Origin: Pseudomonas graminis
Lineage (GTDB): Bacteria > Pseudomonadota > Gammaproteobacteria > Pseudomonadales > Pseudomonadaceae
Direction of reading: 5' to 3'
Assembly: GCF_002093745.1 (NCBI RefSeq)
Contig: NZ_MTSB01000023.1
Coordinates: 3,855 to 67,854, forward strand
DNA length: 64,000 nt
Shown: positions 1 to 8,353 of the stretch, piece after piece
Numbering within the stretch: the first letter of the stretch is position 1
Layout: every line of letters starts with the position of its first letter
Notes under the pieces: generated by a model
Databases searched by the model: none
Told to the model about the DNA's origin: nothing
The model's input: only the letters and a program-made list of their open reading frames with translations
Translations under genes and position numbers: made by a program

Positions 1-446
1 AGGCGCTGGACGAGAAGTACAGCCAGTGGATCGAAATCACCGGTTATAACTTTGGCGTCAACCAAAGCACTTCCGCCACCGCCAGTTCCTCGGGCGGCGC
101 TTCATCCGGTCGTACCACCATGACCCACTTCACGTTCACCAAGTACCTCGACAGCGCCAGTTGCAAGCTCATGGAGGCCAGCTGCGCAGGTCAGCACCTT
201 AAGGAAGTCAAGCTGGTACTCTGCCGCGCAGGCACAGACAAGCTCAAATACTATGAAGTGGTGCTTGAGGAAGTCATCATCGCCGACTACACACAGAGCG
301 CGAGTTCCGGCATCCCTGTCGAAATCGTACAGCTCAATTACGGCCGCATCAAAACCACCTACACCCTGCAGAAACGTGTCGATGGCACAGCAGGTGGTAA
401 CGTGGCCGGCGGTTGGGACCGGATCAATAATAAAAAGTACTCGTGA
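1..446 (+). CDS. hcp: Type VI secretion tube protein Hcp, 3' part
   Basis: The gene is cut by the left edge; the reading frame is entered at base 3 and stops with TGA at 444-446, giving the last 147 residues. Hcp forms hexameric rings that stack into the inner tube of the type VI secretion system and can carry small effectors in the ring lumen. The Hcp-family pattern is visible: a beta-strand start (WIEITGYNFG), a Ser/Gly-rich loop, the strand MTHFTFTKYLDSAS, a helix around KLMEASCAG, then KVKLVLCRAG-like and YYEVVLEEVIIADY strands and a conserved end with IVQLNYGRI. The next gene starts within about 10 bases, which suggests an hcp-effector-immunity cassette. The ATG at 120 is internal and not a credible start, because Hcp homology extends upstream of it. 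Confidence 0.9.
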   Translation, partial: ALDEKYSQWIEITGYNFGVNQSTSATASSSGGASSGRTTMTHFTFTKYLDSASCKLMEASCAGQHLKEVKLVLCRAGTDKLKYYEVVLEEVIIADYTQSASSGIPVEIVQLNYGRIKTTYTLQKRVDGTAGGNVAGGWDRINNKKYS

Positions 447-455
447 GGCATGACC

Positions 456-1433
456 ATGGCCGAAGCACGATCGTTCATCAACCCTAGAACACAGACTTTT
501 GACTCTCTGAAAACGAACCTTGCGCTGCCAAAGAACAGCAAGGCCAAGTTCGTCGCCCTCAATTCCCACATCTCGGGCGGCGTCGTCCTGCCCGGCGAGA
601 TGGTTATCGTCGGCGACGCGTCCACCCCCTCGTCCACTGCTCAGGAAGCTTTCCTGATGGCCAAGGCTGCACAGGTGCATACGGCTTTGCTGGTCAATGG
701 CACTGGTGGGGATGACTTTTTTCTTGAGAATTTTGAGCTGCTGCAGCGAGCGATATCTTTCACGTCGATAGGCATAGGCGCCGGAAGTGATGCTTGGAGC
801 ACGCATCTAAAATCTATCAAAGAATCGCTTCAAAACATCGAGACGCTGTACCAGCAACATATGGGTTCTGGCACCATGACCCAGCGAGATGCCTTCTATG
901 TCAAGCGAACAGAGCTGTTCATGAAGCTTGACAAACAACTAGGTAATTTTCTGGCCTATGGATCAGGACTGCGCAAAGAGGGCTCGATCAAAAGGATGCT
1001 TGGGCTCTCAACCAGCAGCTATATGCATACCGGAGAAATCGCGGGATACGCTGACAAGGTATCTGGCGTGGCCAACGCCGCCAAGTGGATCAAAAGAGGA
1101 ACGTATATCGGGACTGCGCTTGAAGTGGGCTCCACTGGGCTATCGATTCACAAGGCGTGTGCGGTAGGTCGCGAGGAACAATGCCGTAAAGCGAAGTACG
1201 TGGAGGGTAGCGCTCTAGTGGGGAGTTTGGGTGGAGCGAGCTTGGGCGGGGTACTCGGAGGCGGTGCGGGCACCTTTACCTGCGCACTTGTACTAGGCGT
1301 GGCAACAGGTGGACCAGGTGCGTTAGTTTGCGCAGTGGTCGGCGCAGCCGCCGGCGGATACGTTTTGGGAGAAGTGGGTAAGGCTCGCGGAGAAGTCATC
1401 GGCGAGTACATATATAATGAGGTGAGCGAGTGA
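456..1433 (+). CDS. Putative Hcp-linked type VI secretion effector with glycine-zipper C-terminus
   Basis: A 325-residue protein with no signal peptide and no enzyme motif that I recognise. The first ~215 residues are mixed alpha/beta and polar. Residues ~245-310 form a Gly/Ala-rich hydrophobic stretch with repeated GxxxG-type spacing (GSLGGASLGG, GVLGGGAGTF, GAAAGGYVLG), i.e. a glycine zipper able to insert into membranes. Start choice: the hcp stop overlaps the GAGG at 445-448, which lies 7 bases from the ATG at 456 but only 1 base from the ATG at 450, so 456 is preferred. It sits directly behind hcp and overlaps a small membrane protein gene by 4 bases, the layout of Hcp-delivered toxin plus immunity. 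By architecture it resembles pore-forming effectors such as P. aeruginosa Tse4; this is analogy, not demonstrated homology. The four cysteines near residues 235-295 are notable. Confidence 0.6.
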   Translation: MAEARSFINPRTQTFDSLKTNLALPKNSKAKFVALNSHISGGVVLPGEMVIVGDASTPSSTAQEAFLMAKAAQVHTALLVNGTGGDDFFLENFELLQRAISFTSIGIGAGSDAWSTHLKSIKESLQNIETLYQQHMGSGTMTQRDAFYVKRTELFMKLDKQLGNFLAYGSGLRKEGSIKRMLGLSTSSYMHTGEIAGYADKVSGVANAAKWIKRGTYIGTALEVGSTGLSIHKACAVGREEQCRKAKYVEGSALVGSLGGASLGGVLGGGAGTFTCALVLGVATGGPGALVCAVVGAAAGGYVLGEVGKARGEVIGEYIYNEVSE

Positions 1434-1780
1434 CTAATATAGAGCCGGGTCTATTAGGCATCGCTATATTTTTACCAATGATCTTTAGTTTGCTCGTCAT
1501 CGCTTATGTCGCGCACACTCACGTAGACAGAATCGAAGCGCAGCTATCAAAGTCTTCATTTGTCTCAACAAACCGGAAAGCACTGTCCGCAGGCGGCTTA
1601 CCTGGAAAGCTCATACGCATCAGCTCTATTGCTTTTCTATTGGTATTCCCTGCTCTCTCCGCCCGTAGAGGCTTGGCCGACGCTGATGAACTAAACCGGT
1701 TCCCCTCCAACCTGAAAAGAGCGTTACTGATACCGTGGACAGCCCTACTGATATGTGCAGTCGCGCTAATCATTCTTTAG
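1430..1780 (+). CDS. Small membrane protein, candidate immunity protein
   Basis: A 116-residue protein starting with GTG in a GTGA overlap with the preceding stop codon, so the two genes are translationally coupled. Hydrophobic segments lie at about residues 7-27 (GLLGIAIFLPMIFSLLVIAY), 63-78 and 95-116, so two or three membrane spans are likely. I do not recognise the family. Its position after a glycine-zipper protein behind hcp, the tight overlap and the membrane location fit an inner-membrane immunity protein that neutralises a membrane-active effector. This is inference from context. Base composition (about 50% G+C by eye) is lower than in the flanking core genes, typical of effector/immunity modules. 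Confidence 0.5.
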   Translation: MTNIEPGLLGIAIFLPMIFSLLVIAYVAHTHVDRIEAQLSKSSFVSTNRKALSAGGLPGKLIRISSIAFLLVFPALSARRGLADADELNRFPSNLKRALLIPWTALLICAVALIIL

Positions 1781-2076
1781 TCTGATCCTGAGAAAACAGG
1801 GGCTTATGGATGTGGAGGAAGTGAAAGGTTTTCCCGAAAAATGAAGTACCTGATCTTTGTTCCGCGGACGACGCAAATTGTAAGAGTGATAGCGCTAATC
1901 TGGTTCACTCGGTGGGTCGTTCCCCGAGCCTGATGTCCAGAGGTGAGCGCGTTGTGAGTAACGCCACGGCAGTAGTCTTCACTTTTGCCTGACTCGTTTC
2001 CGGGGATGAAACGAGTACGCCGCGCCCCGAAGAACCCTCCAGAGCGCAGCATCAAGGCCAACCAACAGGTTGACGC
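1781..2076. other. Intergenic stretch with no supported gene
   Basis: About 300 bases between the immunity candidate and the small membrane protein gene. Open frames on both strands lack a ribosome binding site and recognisable product. A 24-codon frame (2006-2080, +) encodes a basic peptide starting MKRVRRAPKNP; its stop overlaps the end of the opposite-strand gene. It may be real but cannot be supported from sequence alone. No terminator with a clear T-run was found after the immunity gene. Confidence 0.4.
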
Positions 2077-2163
2077 TTAGAAAACCAGCTTGAACAGGGC
2101 GATAACCACGACCAGGCCGATCAGAAAGATGATGCCGACGGTGCTTCCCAGGAATTTAAGCAT
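2077..2163 (-). CDS. Tiny single-span hydrophobic protein
   Basis: A 28-residue product, M-L-K-F followed by one continuous hydrophobic helix (GSTVGIIFLIGLVVVIALFK) and ending LVF. A GGAG ribosome binding site sits 9 bases before the ATG at 2161-2163, which is the best argument that it is translated. It is divergent from the ferritin-like gene at 2376, with about 210 bases of shared upstream sequence. The function is unknown; small one-helix proteins of this kind often modulate membrane complexes or act in stress responses. A longer upstream reading frame exists but has no ribosome binding site and contains non-coding-looking sequence. Confidence 0.5.
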   Translation of the reverse strand: MLKFLGSTVGIIFLIGLVVVIALFKLVF

Positions 2164-2375
2164 TGTATGTATCTCCACGAATTTATTTGGGTCTCTTGCT
2201 TGGGACCGCGCCAGTTCGCGCTCGTTTCTTATATTTTTACATTTAGTCACATCCGTCCTTGCCAGCGAAAATCCGATAAAACTTTCCGGCTCCGTCGTAC
2301 TCACAATCCTTGCTGATCTTGCCGGGCAACACACAGAGCGAGACACCAAAACCTGATGAGTCCTGGAGATAAATG

Positions 2376-2915
2376 ATGAATTCTGCACCACAGTCACAGC
2401 TATCCGATGTCCAAACCCTGCGCCAGCGTGCGCGCCAGAACGTTGAGAATGGTGCGGTCACTGAAGGCTACAGCGCCGACCGCGAGACCGTGCTGCGCCT
2501 GCTGAACGAGTCGCTGGCGACCGAGCTGGTCTGCGTGCTGCGCTACAAGCGCCACTACTACATGGCGTCCGGCCTGAAGGCCAGCGTTGCTGCGGAAGAG
2601 TTTTTGGAGCATGCCACCCAGGAAGCCGAGCACGCCGACAAACTGGCCGAGCGTATCGTGCAGTTGGGCGGCGAGCCGGAGTTCAACCCGGACCTGCTGT
2701 CGAAGAACTCTCATGCACAGTACGTTGCAGGCAACACACTGAAGGAAATGGTCTACGAGGACCTGGTCGCCGAGCGCATTGCGGTCGACAGCTATCGCGA
2801 GATCATTCAGTACATCGGTGACAGCGATCCGACAACCCGTCGCATCTTCGAAGAAATCCTTGCTCAGGAAGAAGAGCACGCCGACGACATGGCGGACATT
2901 CTCGAAGGCCTGTAA
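2376..2915 (+). CDS. Ferritin-like (bacterioferritin/Dps-type) protein
   Basis: About 179 residues forming a ferritin-like four-helix bundle. The iron ligands expected for a di-iron carboxylate site are visible: E in LNESLATELVCVLRYKRH, the EFLEHATQEAEHAD motif (ExxH), a third-helix E in EDLVAERIAVDSY, and the C-terminal ILAQEEEHADDM (ExxH). It probably oxidises and stores iron or protects against peroxide in the cytoplasm. Two ATGs are adjacent (2373, 2376); the GGAG at 2365-2368 is 7 bases from the second but only 4 from the first, so 2376 is preferred. The gene is monocistronic, with a strong terminator right behind it. It is distinct from the second ferritin in this window (30055-30519), being longer at the N-terminus and different in sequence. 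Confidence 0.85.
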   Translation: MNSAPQSQLSDVQTLRQRARQNVENGAVTEGYSADRETVLRLLNESLATELVCVLRYKRHYYMASGLKASVAAEEFLEHATQEAEHADKLAERIVQLGGEPEFNPDLLSKNSHAQYVAGNTLKEMVYEDLVAERIAVDSYREIIQYIGDSDPTTRRIFEEILAQEEEHADDMADILEGL

Positions 2916-2930
2916 CCCGCGTCAGAAAGC

Positions 2931-2961
2931 AAAAAGCCAGGGCCTGTGTCCTGGCTTTTTT
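2931..2961 (+). terminator. Rho-independent terminator after the ferritin-like gene
   Basis: Perfect 8-bp stem AAGCCAGG / CCTGGCTT (2934-2941 and 2950-2957) with an 8-base loop, preceded by A and followed by a T-run (to 2961). It works on the plus strand and, with the A-run on the other side, probably also for the converging epimerase gene that ends at 2981. Confidence 0.85.
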
Positions 2962-2980
2962 GTGGGCGAATAGCGTGGGG

Positions 2981-3910
2981 TCACTTCCCCATCAACAGCT
3001 CAAGCCCTCGGTGCAAGGGGGTCGGCTCGTCCATCGTGAAGTGTTCCAGCAAACGCTGGTTACTGGCGCGGGAATGCTTGATGTCTCCCGAGCGCGGCGC
3101 TTGATAGGTGACATGCGGCGGTGTGCCGACGACGTCTGAAAGCGCCGACAACAATTCATTGAGCGAAGTGGTTCTGTTCAGGCCCACATTGATGGCGTCT
3201 TCAATGGCGTCTTCTCGCGACAAGGCTTGCAGCAGCAGCTTGAGCAAGTCACCCACGTAAAAGAAATCACGTGTCTGCTCGCCATCGCCAAACACGACAA
3301 TCGGCATGCCCTTCTGGAGACGTTCGGCAAAGATGCTGATCACGCCGGAATACGGCGAAGACGGATCCTGGCGTGGCCCGAAGATATTGAAGAAGCGAAA
3401 GATCACCGGTTCCAGACCGTGCTGGCGCCGGTAGAAGTCCAGATAGAACTCGCTGGCCAGCTTGTCCGACGCGTAAGGGGTCAGCGGCGCTTTGGTGGTG
3501 TCTTCAGTGATGGCCTCGCCTTCACCGTTGTTGCCATAGACCGCCGCGCTGGAGGCGAAGATCACGCGTTTGATGCCGGCTTCGCGCATCGCTTCGCAGA
3601 CATTCAGCGTACCGATGAAGTTGCTTTGATGGGTGCGCACCGGGTCGTCTACCGACGCTTGCACCGAGGCGACCGCGGCGAGGTGTACGACCGCCTGGCA
3701 ACCCAGCGCCACGCGTTTGACCAGCTCGGCATCGGCCACGTCGCCTTCGATCAGCTCGACCCCGGGATTGTCGAGCGGCAGATTGCTGCGCTTGCCGGCC
3801 GAGAGGTTGTCGAGGATACGCACGCGGTGCCCGCTGGCAAGCAACGCGTCGGTCAGGTGCGAGCCGATGAAGCCCGCGCCGCCAGTGATCAGAACAGGTG
3901 CATCAGACAT
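2981..3910 (-). CDS. NAD-dependent epimerase/dehydratase (sugar-nucleotide epimerase type)
   Basis: A 309-residue short-chain dehydrogenase of the extended (GalE-like) class. The Rossmann fingerprint GGAGFIGS starts at residue 10; the catalytic Ser region is ASSAAVYG (about 119-126), and the YASDK motif gives Tyr146 and Lys150. NIFGPRQDPSSPYSGVIS and a GDGEQTRDFFYV segment are typical of UDP-sugar 4-epimerases. The likely role is interconversion of a UDP-hexose for surface polysaccharide or lipopolysaccharide. The start at 3908-3910 is chosen because residues upstream in the longer frame show no family similarity. The start overlaps the stop of the upstream reductase gene by 8 bases, so the two form an operon. 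The exact sugar substrate cannot be told from sequence. Confidence 0.85.
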   Translation of the reverse strand: MSDAPVLITGGAGFIGSHLTDALLASGHRVRILDNLSAGKRSNLPLDNPGVELIEGDVADAELVKRVALGCQAVVHLAAVASVQASVDDPVRTHQSNFIGTLNVCEAMREAGIKRVIFASSAAVYGNNGEGEAITEDTTKAPLTPYASDKLASEFYLDFYRRQHGLEPVIFRFFNIFGPRQDPSSPYSGVISIFAERLQKGMPIVVFGDGEQTRDFFYVGDLLKLLLQALSREDAIEDAINVGLNRTTSLNELLSALSDVVGTPPHVTYQAPRSGDIKHSRASNQRLLEHFTMDEPTPLHRGLELLMGK

Positions 3911-4787
3911 GTCGATAATACCGATCCAGCAGGCTTGGCAAGCCGGCCCGCCAGGCGCGGGGCTTGATGCCGAAAGTGTGGAGAATTTTCTTGCAGGCGA
4001 GCACCGCGTGTTGCGGCTCCTCGGCGGCGTCGGGTCGCGCGGCATGGGCCTGCGCGGTAGGCGATTCGATAGCCAGCGGGTGTGACAGACGCGCTTCTGT
4101 GAGCACCGCCTGCCCTAGCGCCAGCGGCGTGGTCGCCTCGTGCCCGGCGTAGTGGTATGTCCCCCACAGCGGTGCCTCGCAATCGAGTTGTTTGACGACC
4201 GAGATGAGCACCCGTGCCGCATCGTCGACGGGCGTCGGATTGCCACGTCTGTCATCGGCCAGTAACAATTCGCCGGGCTCTTTGGCGCGCGACAGAAAGC
4301 GCCCCAACACGCCGTCGGCGCTGTCATCCAGCAGCCAGCCAAAACGCACCAGCACATGTTGCGGGCAGGTCGCGCGCACGCTTTGTTCGATACGCCACAG
4401 CGCCTGGCCACGCAGCCCCAAAGGCACGGGCTCGTCTTTTTCGCTGTAGGCCGTTGCACGCGAACCATCAAACACGCGGTAGCTGGAAGGCTGGACCAAC
4501 GTGATGTTGTGGTGCTGACACAACTCGGCCAGACGCTCTACAGAGCGTTCCTGGTGAGTCAGACGCGCTTCACTCACGGTCTCCGCCTGGAACCAGTCGA
4601 AGTAGTAAGCAAGGTTGATCAGGGCATCGGGACGGGTGTCGTCGAGCAGTTGCGTGAGGCTCGCCACGTCCCAGCCGTCTTGCGGGGGACGTGGTGCGAG
4701 GAAGCCAATATCTTCCTCGGCACCCAGACGAATCAGCGCCTGCCCGAGGGCATTCCCGCCGCCCAACAGCATAAGGCGCATTCGCAT
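3903..4787 (-). CDS. RmlD-like sugar-nucleotide reductase family protein
   Basis: A 294-residue protein with an N-terminal nucleotide-binding loop (LGGGNALGQALIRLG) and RmlD_sub_bind-type features: DALINLAYYFDW, the SSYRVFDGSRATAYSEKDEPVPLG stretch split around the substrate pocket, and VRFGWLLDDS. It belongs to the dTDP-4-dehydrorhamnose reductase-like family, but the canonical YxxxK is not obvious (the matching segment reads LRGQALWRIEQ), so catalytic activity is uncertain. It is cotranscribed with the downstream epimerase, which it overlaps. No strong ribosome binding site is visible before the ATG at 4785-4787; an ATG two codons further in is equally possible. The pair probably modifies sugars for an envelope glycan. 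Confidence 0.7.
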   Translation of the reverse strand: MRMRLMLLGGGNALGQALIRLGAEEDIGFLAPRPPQDGWDVASLTQLLDDTRPDALINLAYYFDWFQAETVSEARLTHQERSVERLAELCQHHNITLVQPSSYRVFDGSRATAYSEKDEPVPLGLRGQALWRIEQSVRATCPQHVLVRFGWLLDDSADGVLGRFLSRAKEPGELLLADDRRGNPTPVDDAARVLISVVKQLDCEAPLWGTYHYAGHEATTPLALGQAVLTEARLSHPLAIESPTAQAHAARPDAAEEPQHAVLACKKILHTFGIKPRAWRAGLPSLLDRYYRHV

Positions 4788-4930
4788 AGAGTCAGCAGGC
4801 TCGGAATCAGGTAATCAAACGAACAATTGAAAAACGCCTGCAAACATAACACGTTGGCTGCCAACCCCCAACAGTTGAGCAGCCTGGCTGGGGCGATGAC
4901 GCTACAACCAGGCGTTGCAGCGACCCGACA

Positions 4931-7183
4931 TCACGCATTGCCCTTGGGCAGACTGAGGGGTGCCGACGGGGTGGCGGCAGCCGGGTCCGTTGGCGCTGGC
5001 GGTCCTTCGGCCTCGGTGCCGACCTGCGGATTATTGAAGCCCGGCCCCATGACCATCTGTGGATAAGTCTGCGCGAAACGCACGTTGGGGTTTTTATCCA
5101 CAAGCCGCTTGAGGCGCTCGTTGAACGCGCGCCCGACCGCGTATTGCCCGCCTGACGAGGTACGGAATTGCGCGGTCAGTACCACGCCGTTCAGGTCCAT
5201 GCGATCAACACCGAAGACTTCAAGCGGGCCTTGCAGGTTGTGCTTGAGCAGGATGTCATCACTGATCGACTGGCCGGTTTCGCGGATCAGCGCCAGTGCG
5301 TCATCGATATCCGAGTCGTAAGTGAACTGCACGGAGAAGAACGCGTAGGCGAATTGCCGTGACTGGTTGGTGACCGCCTTGATCTGCCCGAACGGCACCG
5401 AATGGACGAAGCCCTTGCCGTCACGCAGGCGCACGGTACGAATGGTCAGGCTCTCTACCGACCCGGAATGGCCCGTACTGAGCACCACCCAGTCGCCGAC
5501 CGAGAAGGTGTCCTCGATAATGATGAACAGGCCGGTGATCACGTCCTGCACCAATTGTTGCGAGCCGAAACCGATGGCCAGACCGACCACACCGGCACCC
5601 GCCAGCAGCGGCGCAACATTGATCCCCAGGTTGGCCATTGTGGTGATTGCGCAGATCACCACCAGAATGATCTTCACCGCATTACGCAGCAGCGGCAGGA
5701 TGGTCTTGATTCGCGTGCTGGGCTGACGGCCGCTGCGAAGATTGACCGGCGGCTTGAGGGCTTCCTGGATCGCGGTGTCCAGCACCACCCACAACAGCCA
5801 GGTGACCACAAATATCAGCCCGATGCTGCTTAGCGAGTCGCTGATCACACGGCCCAGCGTGTTGCGTTGGGCGAACTCGAACATCGAGAACCCCCAGATA
5901 CGGCCCAGCACTTCGATGAACGTGATCGCGAGCGCGATGCGCAACACCGCATACACCAGGCTCAGCAAGCGCGCCTTGTACACATGCCCGCCGCGCCCAA
6001 GGGATTCGGCGGGTTTGAACAGGTGCTGGAACACCGTGCTCAGAAACACCGTGGCAATCAGCAAAATGGTGGTGAACAGCGCGCAGCGCAGCGCTTCCTG
6101 GCTGTCCTCGCCAGCCCCGATCAGGTTGATCGCCGAGACCAGGATCATCAACAGAATCGGCAGGTGCCACAGGTTCGAGAATATCTTCAGCGACTGTTGC
6201 AGCGCTGGCCGTTGCAAGCGACTGCTTAACGACCGATTGCGAATCAGGTGCGCCACCGGGCGGCGTACCTTGATGATCAACATGCAGAACACCACCGACG
6301 CAAACAGCCCGGTGAACACCGCAACGCTGGTGGTGACGTTACTGCCCAGTTGACGGGCGATTTGCGGGCTGGTCAGTGCATCGCTCAGCGCTGCCAGAAA
6401 GCCCACCACGAATAACGGCTTCGGCGAGTAGCGGCGAATCATACGCACTGCGGCACGCTTGTGGCCGGAGTTGAACATCACGATCACGCAGAGCAGCACC
6501 GACGTGGAGACGATGCCACTGCTGGTGGCGTAGGCGAAGCAGAGCGCCAACGCCCGGCCGACCGAGGACGGCATGAAGTGGCTGACATACAGGGTCAGCG
6601 GCAGGCAGATAATCGCTGGCAAGGTGAACGGCATTACATATTTGAGCAATGCCTGACTGCGCGCTCGAACCTGCATGAACGGTGTTCGGCACAAGCGAAC
6701 GGCGAGAAAACGGCCCAGCGTGGTCAGGACCGCAAACGATCCGATCCACACGAACGACAACGCAAGGAAATCCCCCACCACGCTCCAGGGCGAACGCGTG
6801 GTGCGTTTGTTGACCAGCTTTTCCAGCTCGTCAGCCGCACGGTCGGCGCGCAATCGCCAGGCGTCGAACAGGTTGTCATCCAGATTGAGCTTTTCCTGAA
6901 CGTCATCAATGCTGGTGCTGATTGCACCCAGCAAACCGCCCTGCACCAGCAGCTCTGCAGCCGGGTCATCGGTGGCGGGTTCTGCTGCTGCGTCCGTCTT
7001 GTCGGCGGCCTTGTCATCCGCTTTTTTGTCCGCTGCCTTGCTATCGGCCTTGTCCGCCGCCTTGTCGTCAGCGGGCACCGCAGCGCCCATTGGCAGCGCG
7101 GGAACATCGGCGGCCTGGAGATTGAAGCTGCCTGCGAATAACAACAGACCCGACAGGATCAAGATTTTCAGCTGAGACGCCAC
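4931..7183 (-). CDS. Large MscS-family mechanosensitive ion channel
   Basis: A 750-residue inner-membrane protein. Residues 1-25 are a signal peptide ending LQAAD. Residues ~30-75 are an unusual Ala/Asp/Lys-rich low-complexity stretch (repeats of AADK/ADDK) followed by a short helical periplasmic domain. From ~140 to ~520 there are about ten hydrophobic spans. The conserved MscS pore/beta-domain follows, with GLAIGFGSQQLVQDV, ITGLFIIIEDTFSVGDWV and the TIRTVRLRDGKG and VHSVPFGQI segments, then the alpha/beta vestibule domain. The last ~35 residues are Pro/Ala-rich. Such enlarged MscS homologues release solutes on hypo-osmotic shock or have specialised modulatory roles. It is transcribed alone, divergent from the hydrolase gene. 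Confidence 0.85.
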   Translation of the reverse strand: MASQLKILILSGLLLFAGSFNLQAADVPALPMGAAVPADDKAADKADSKAADKKADDKAADKTDAAAEPATDDPAAELLVQGGLLGAISTSIDDVQEKLNLDDNLFDAWRLRADRAADELEKLVNKRTTRSPWSVVGDFLALSFVWIGSFAVLTTLGRFLAVRLCRTPFMQVRARSQALLKYVMPFTLPAIICLPLTLYVSHFMPSSVGRALALCFAYATSSGIVSTSVLLCVIVMFNSGHKRAAVRMIRRYSPKPLFVVGFLAALSDALTSPQIARQLGSNVTTSVAVFTGLFASVVFCMLIIKVRRPVAHLIRNRSLSSRLQRPALQQSLKIFSNLWHLPILLMILVSAINLIGAGEDSQEALRCALFTTILLIATVFLSTVFQHLFKPAESLGRGGHVYKARLLSLVYAVLRIALAITFIEVLGRIWGFSMFEFAQRNTLGRVISDSLSSIGLIFVVTWLLWVVLDTAIQEALKPPVNLRSGRQPSTRIKTILPLLRNAVKIILVVICAITTMANLGINVAPLLAGAGVVGLAIGFGSQQLVQDVITGLFIIIEDTFSVGDWVVLSTGHSGSVESLTIRTVRLRDGKGFVHSVPFGQIKAVTNQSRQFAYAFFSVQFTYDSDIDDALALIRETGQSISDDILLKHNLQGPLEVFGVDRMDLNGVVLTAQFRTSSGGQYAVGRAFNERLKRLVDKNPNVRFAQTYPQMVMGPGFNNPQVGTEAEGPPAPTDPAAATPSAPLSLPKGNA

Positions 7184-7471
7184 GCAGTTCTCCTTCGATG
7201 ATCAAGTGCAGGGAGGTTCAAACCCAAGGAACTGATTCCTGTTTGCCCGGCAAGTTCGTTTTGCACAGGGAAATACAATGAGCCGATGTTTCAGCGGGTT
7301 TCTCTGTTGCAGCGATCAAGCGAGGCCTCTCGGGCGGTCGGACTGAACTATGCATCAGGCCAAATGCCGGAAATGATCAGGGGCATGATAACCGTATGCG
7401 CGCAATCCATATGCTCGGCTAGCGTGAAACCTGATTGGCAAGCCAAACCATCTGACACGAGAGGAATCTGC

Positions 7472-8290
7472 ATGAGCACCTTCAAGACCAAAGATGGCAC
7501 CGAGATCTATTACAAGGACTGGGGCACGGGCAAGCCTGTGCTGTTCAGTCACGGCTGGCCGCTGGATGCGGACATGTGGGAATACCAGATGCAGCACCTC
7601 AGCAGCAACGGCTATCGCACCATCGCCTTTGACCGCCGTGGTTTCGGCCGTTCGAGCCAGCCGTGGACGGGCTACGATTACGACACGTTTGCCGACGATA
7701 TTGCAGAGCTGATCGAACACCTTGATCTGCGTGACGTGACGCTGGTCGGTTTTTCAATGGGCGGCGGCGACGTGACGCGCTACATCGCCCGTCATGGCAG
7801 CGAGCGCGTTGCCAAACTGGCGCTGCTCGGGTCGGTGACACCGTTTTTCCTCAAGACCGAAGACAACCCCGAAGGCGTCGATCAGTCGGTATTCGACGGC
7901 ATCAAGGACGGTTTGCTCAAAGACCGTGCGCAATTCATCAGTGACTTTGCGACACCGTTCTATGGCCTGAACAAAGGTCAGAACGTTTCCGAGGGTGTTC
8001 AGACTCAGACCCTGAACATCGCCCTGCTCGCCTCGCTTAAAGGCACGCTCGATTGCGTTACCGCGTTTTCTGCAACCGACTTCCGCCCGGACATGGCGAA
8101 AATCGATGTGCCGACCCTGGTGATTCATGGCGACGGCGATCAGGTGGTGCCGTTCGAGGCCTCGGGCAAGCGGGCGGCCGAGATGATCAAGGGCGCTGAG
8201 CTGAAGGTTTATCCGGGCGCTCCGCATGGCTTTGCCGTGACTCATGCGCAGCAACTGAACGAAGACTTGCTGGCGTTTCTCAAGGGCTGA
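7472..8290 (+). CDS. Alpha/beta hydrolase (non-heme chloroperoxidase/arylesterase type)
   Basis: A 272-residue alpha/beta hydrolase. Catalytic features: the oxyanion HGWP motif at residues 27-30, the nucleophile elbow GFSMGG with Ser95, Asp in VIHGDGDQVVP and His in PGAPHGF near the C-terminus. The first ten residues (MSTFKTKDGT) and DRRGFGRSSQPW are typical of the cofactor-free bromo/chloroperoxidase-esterase group, which hydrolyses esters and can form peracids. The natural substrate is not predictable. An in-frame extension to 7286 exists, but GAGG at 7461-7464 lies 7 bases before the ATG at 7472, and homology begins there. The product is cytoplasmic, with no signal peptide. Confidence 0.88.
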   Translation: MSTFKTKDGTEIYYKDWGTGKPVLFSHGWPLDADMWEYQMQHLSSNGYRTIAFDRRGFGRSSQPWTGYDYDTFADDIAELIEHLDLRDVTLVGFSMGGGDVTRYIARHGSERVAKLALLGSVTPFFLKTEDNPEGVDQSVFDGIKDGLLKDRAQFISDFATPFYGLNKGQNVSEGVQTQTLNIALLASLKGTLDCVTAFSATDFRPDMAKIDVPTLVIHGDGDQVVPFEASGKRAAEMIKGAELKVYPGAPHGFAVTHAQQLNEDLLAFLKG

Positions 8291-8353
8291 TGCTCTCGTG
8301 GAACCGGGAGTTGATGGCCGACTCCCGTTCCCTTCAGAATCACTTCTACAAAA

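Noticed and set aside
1804..2061. Minus-strand 85-codon frame
   Set aside because: No ribosome binding site, no recognisable sequence, starts and ends without relation to neighbours.
2006..2080. 24-codon plus-strand frame with a basic product
   Set aside because: Too short to support alone; purine-rich stretch is too close to the ATG. Left as a possibility within a finding.
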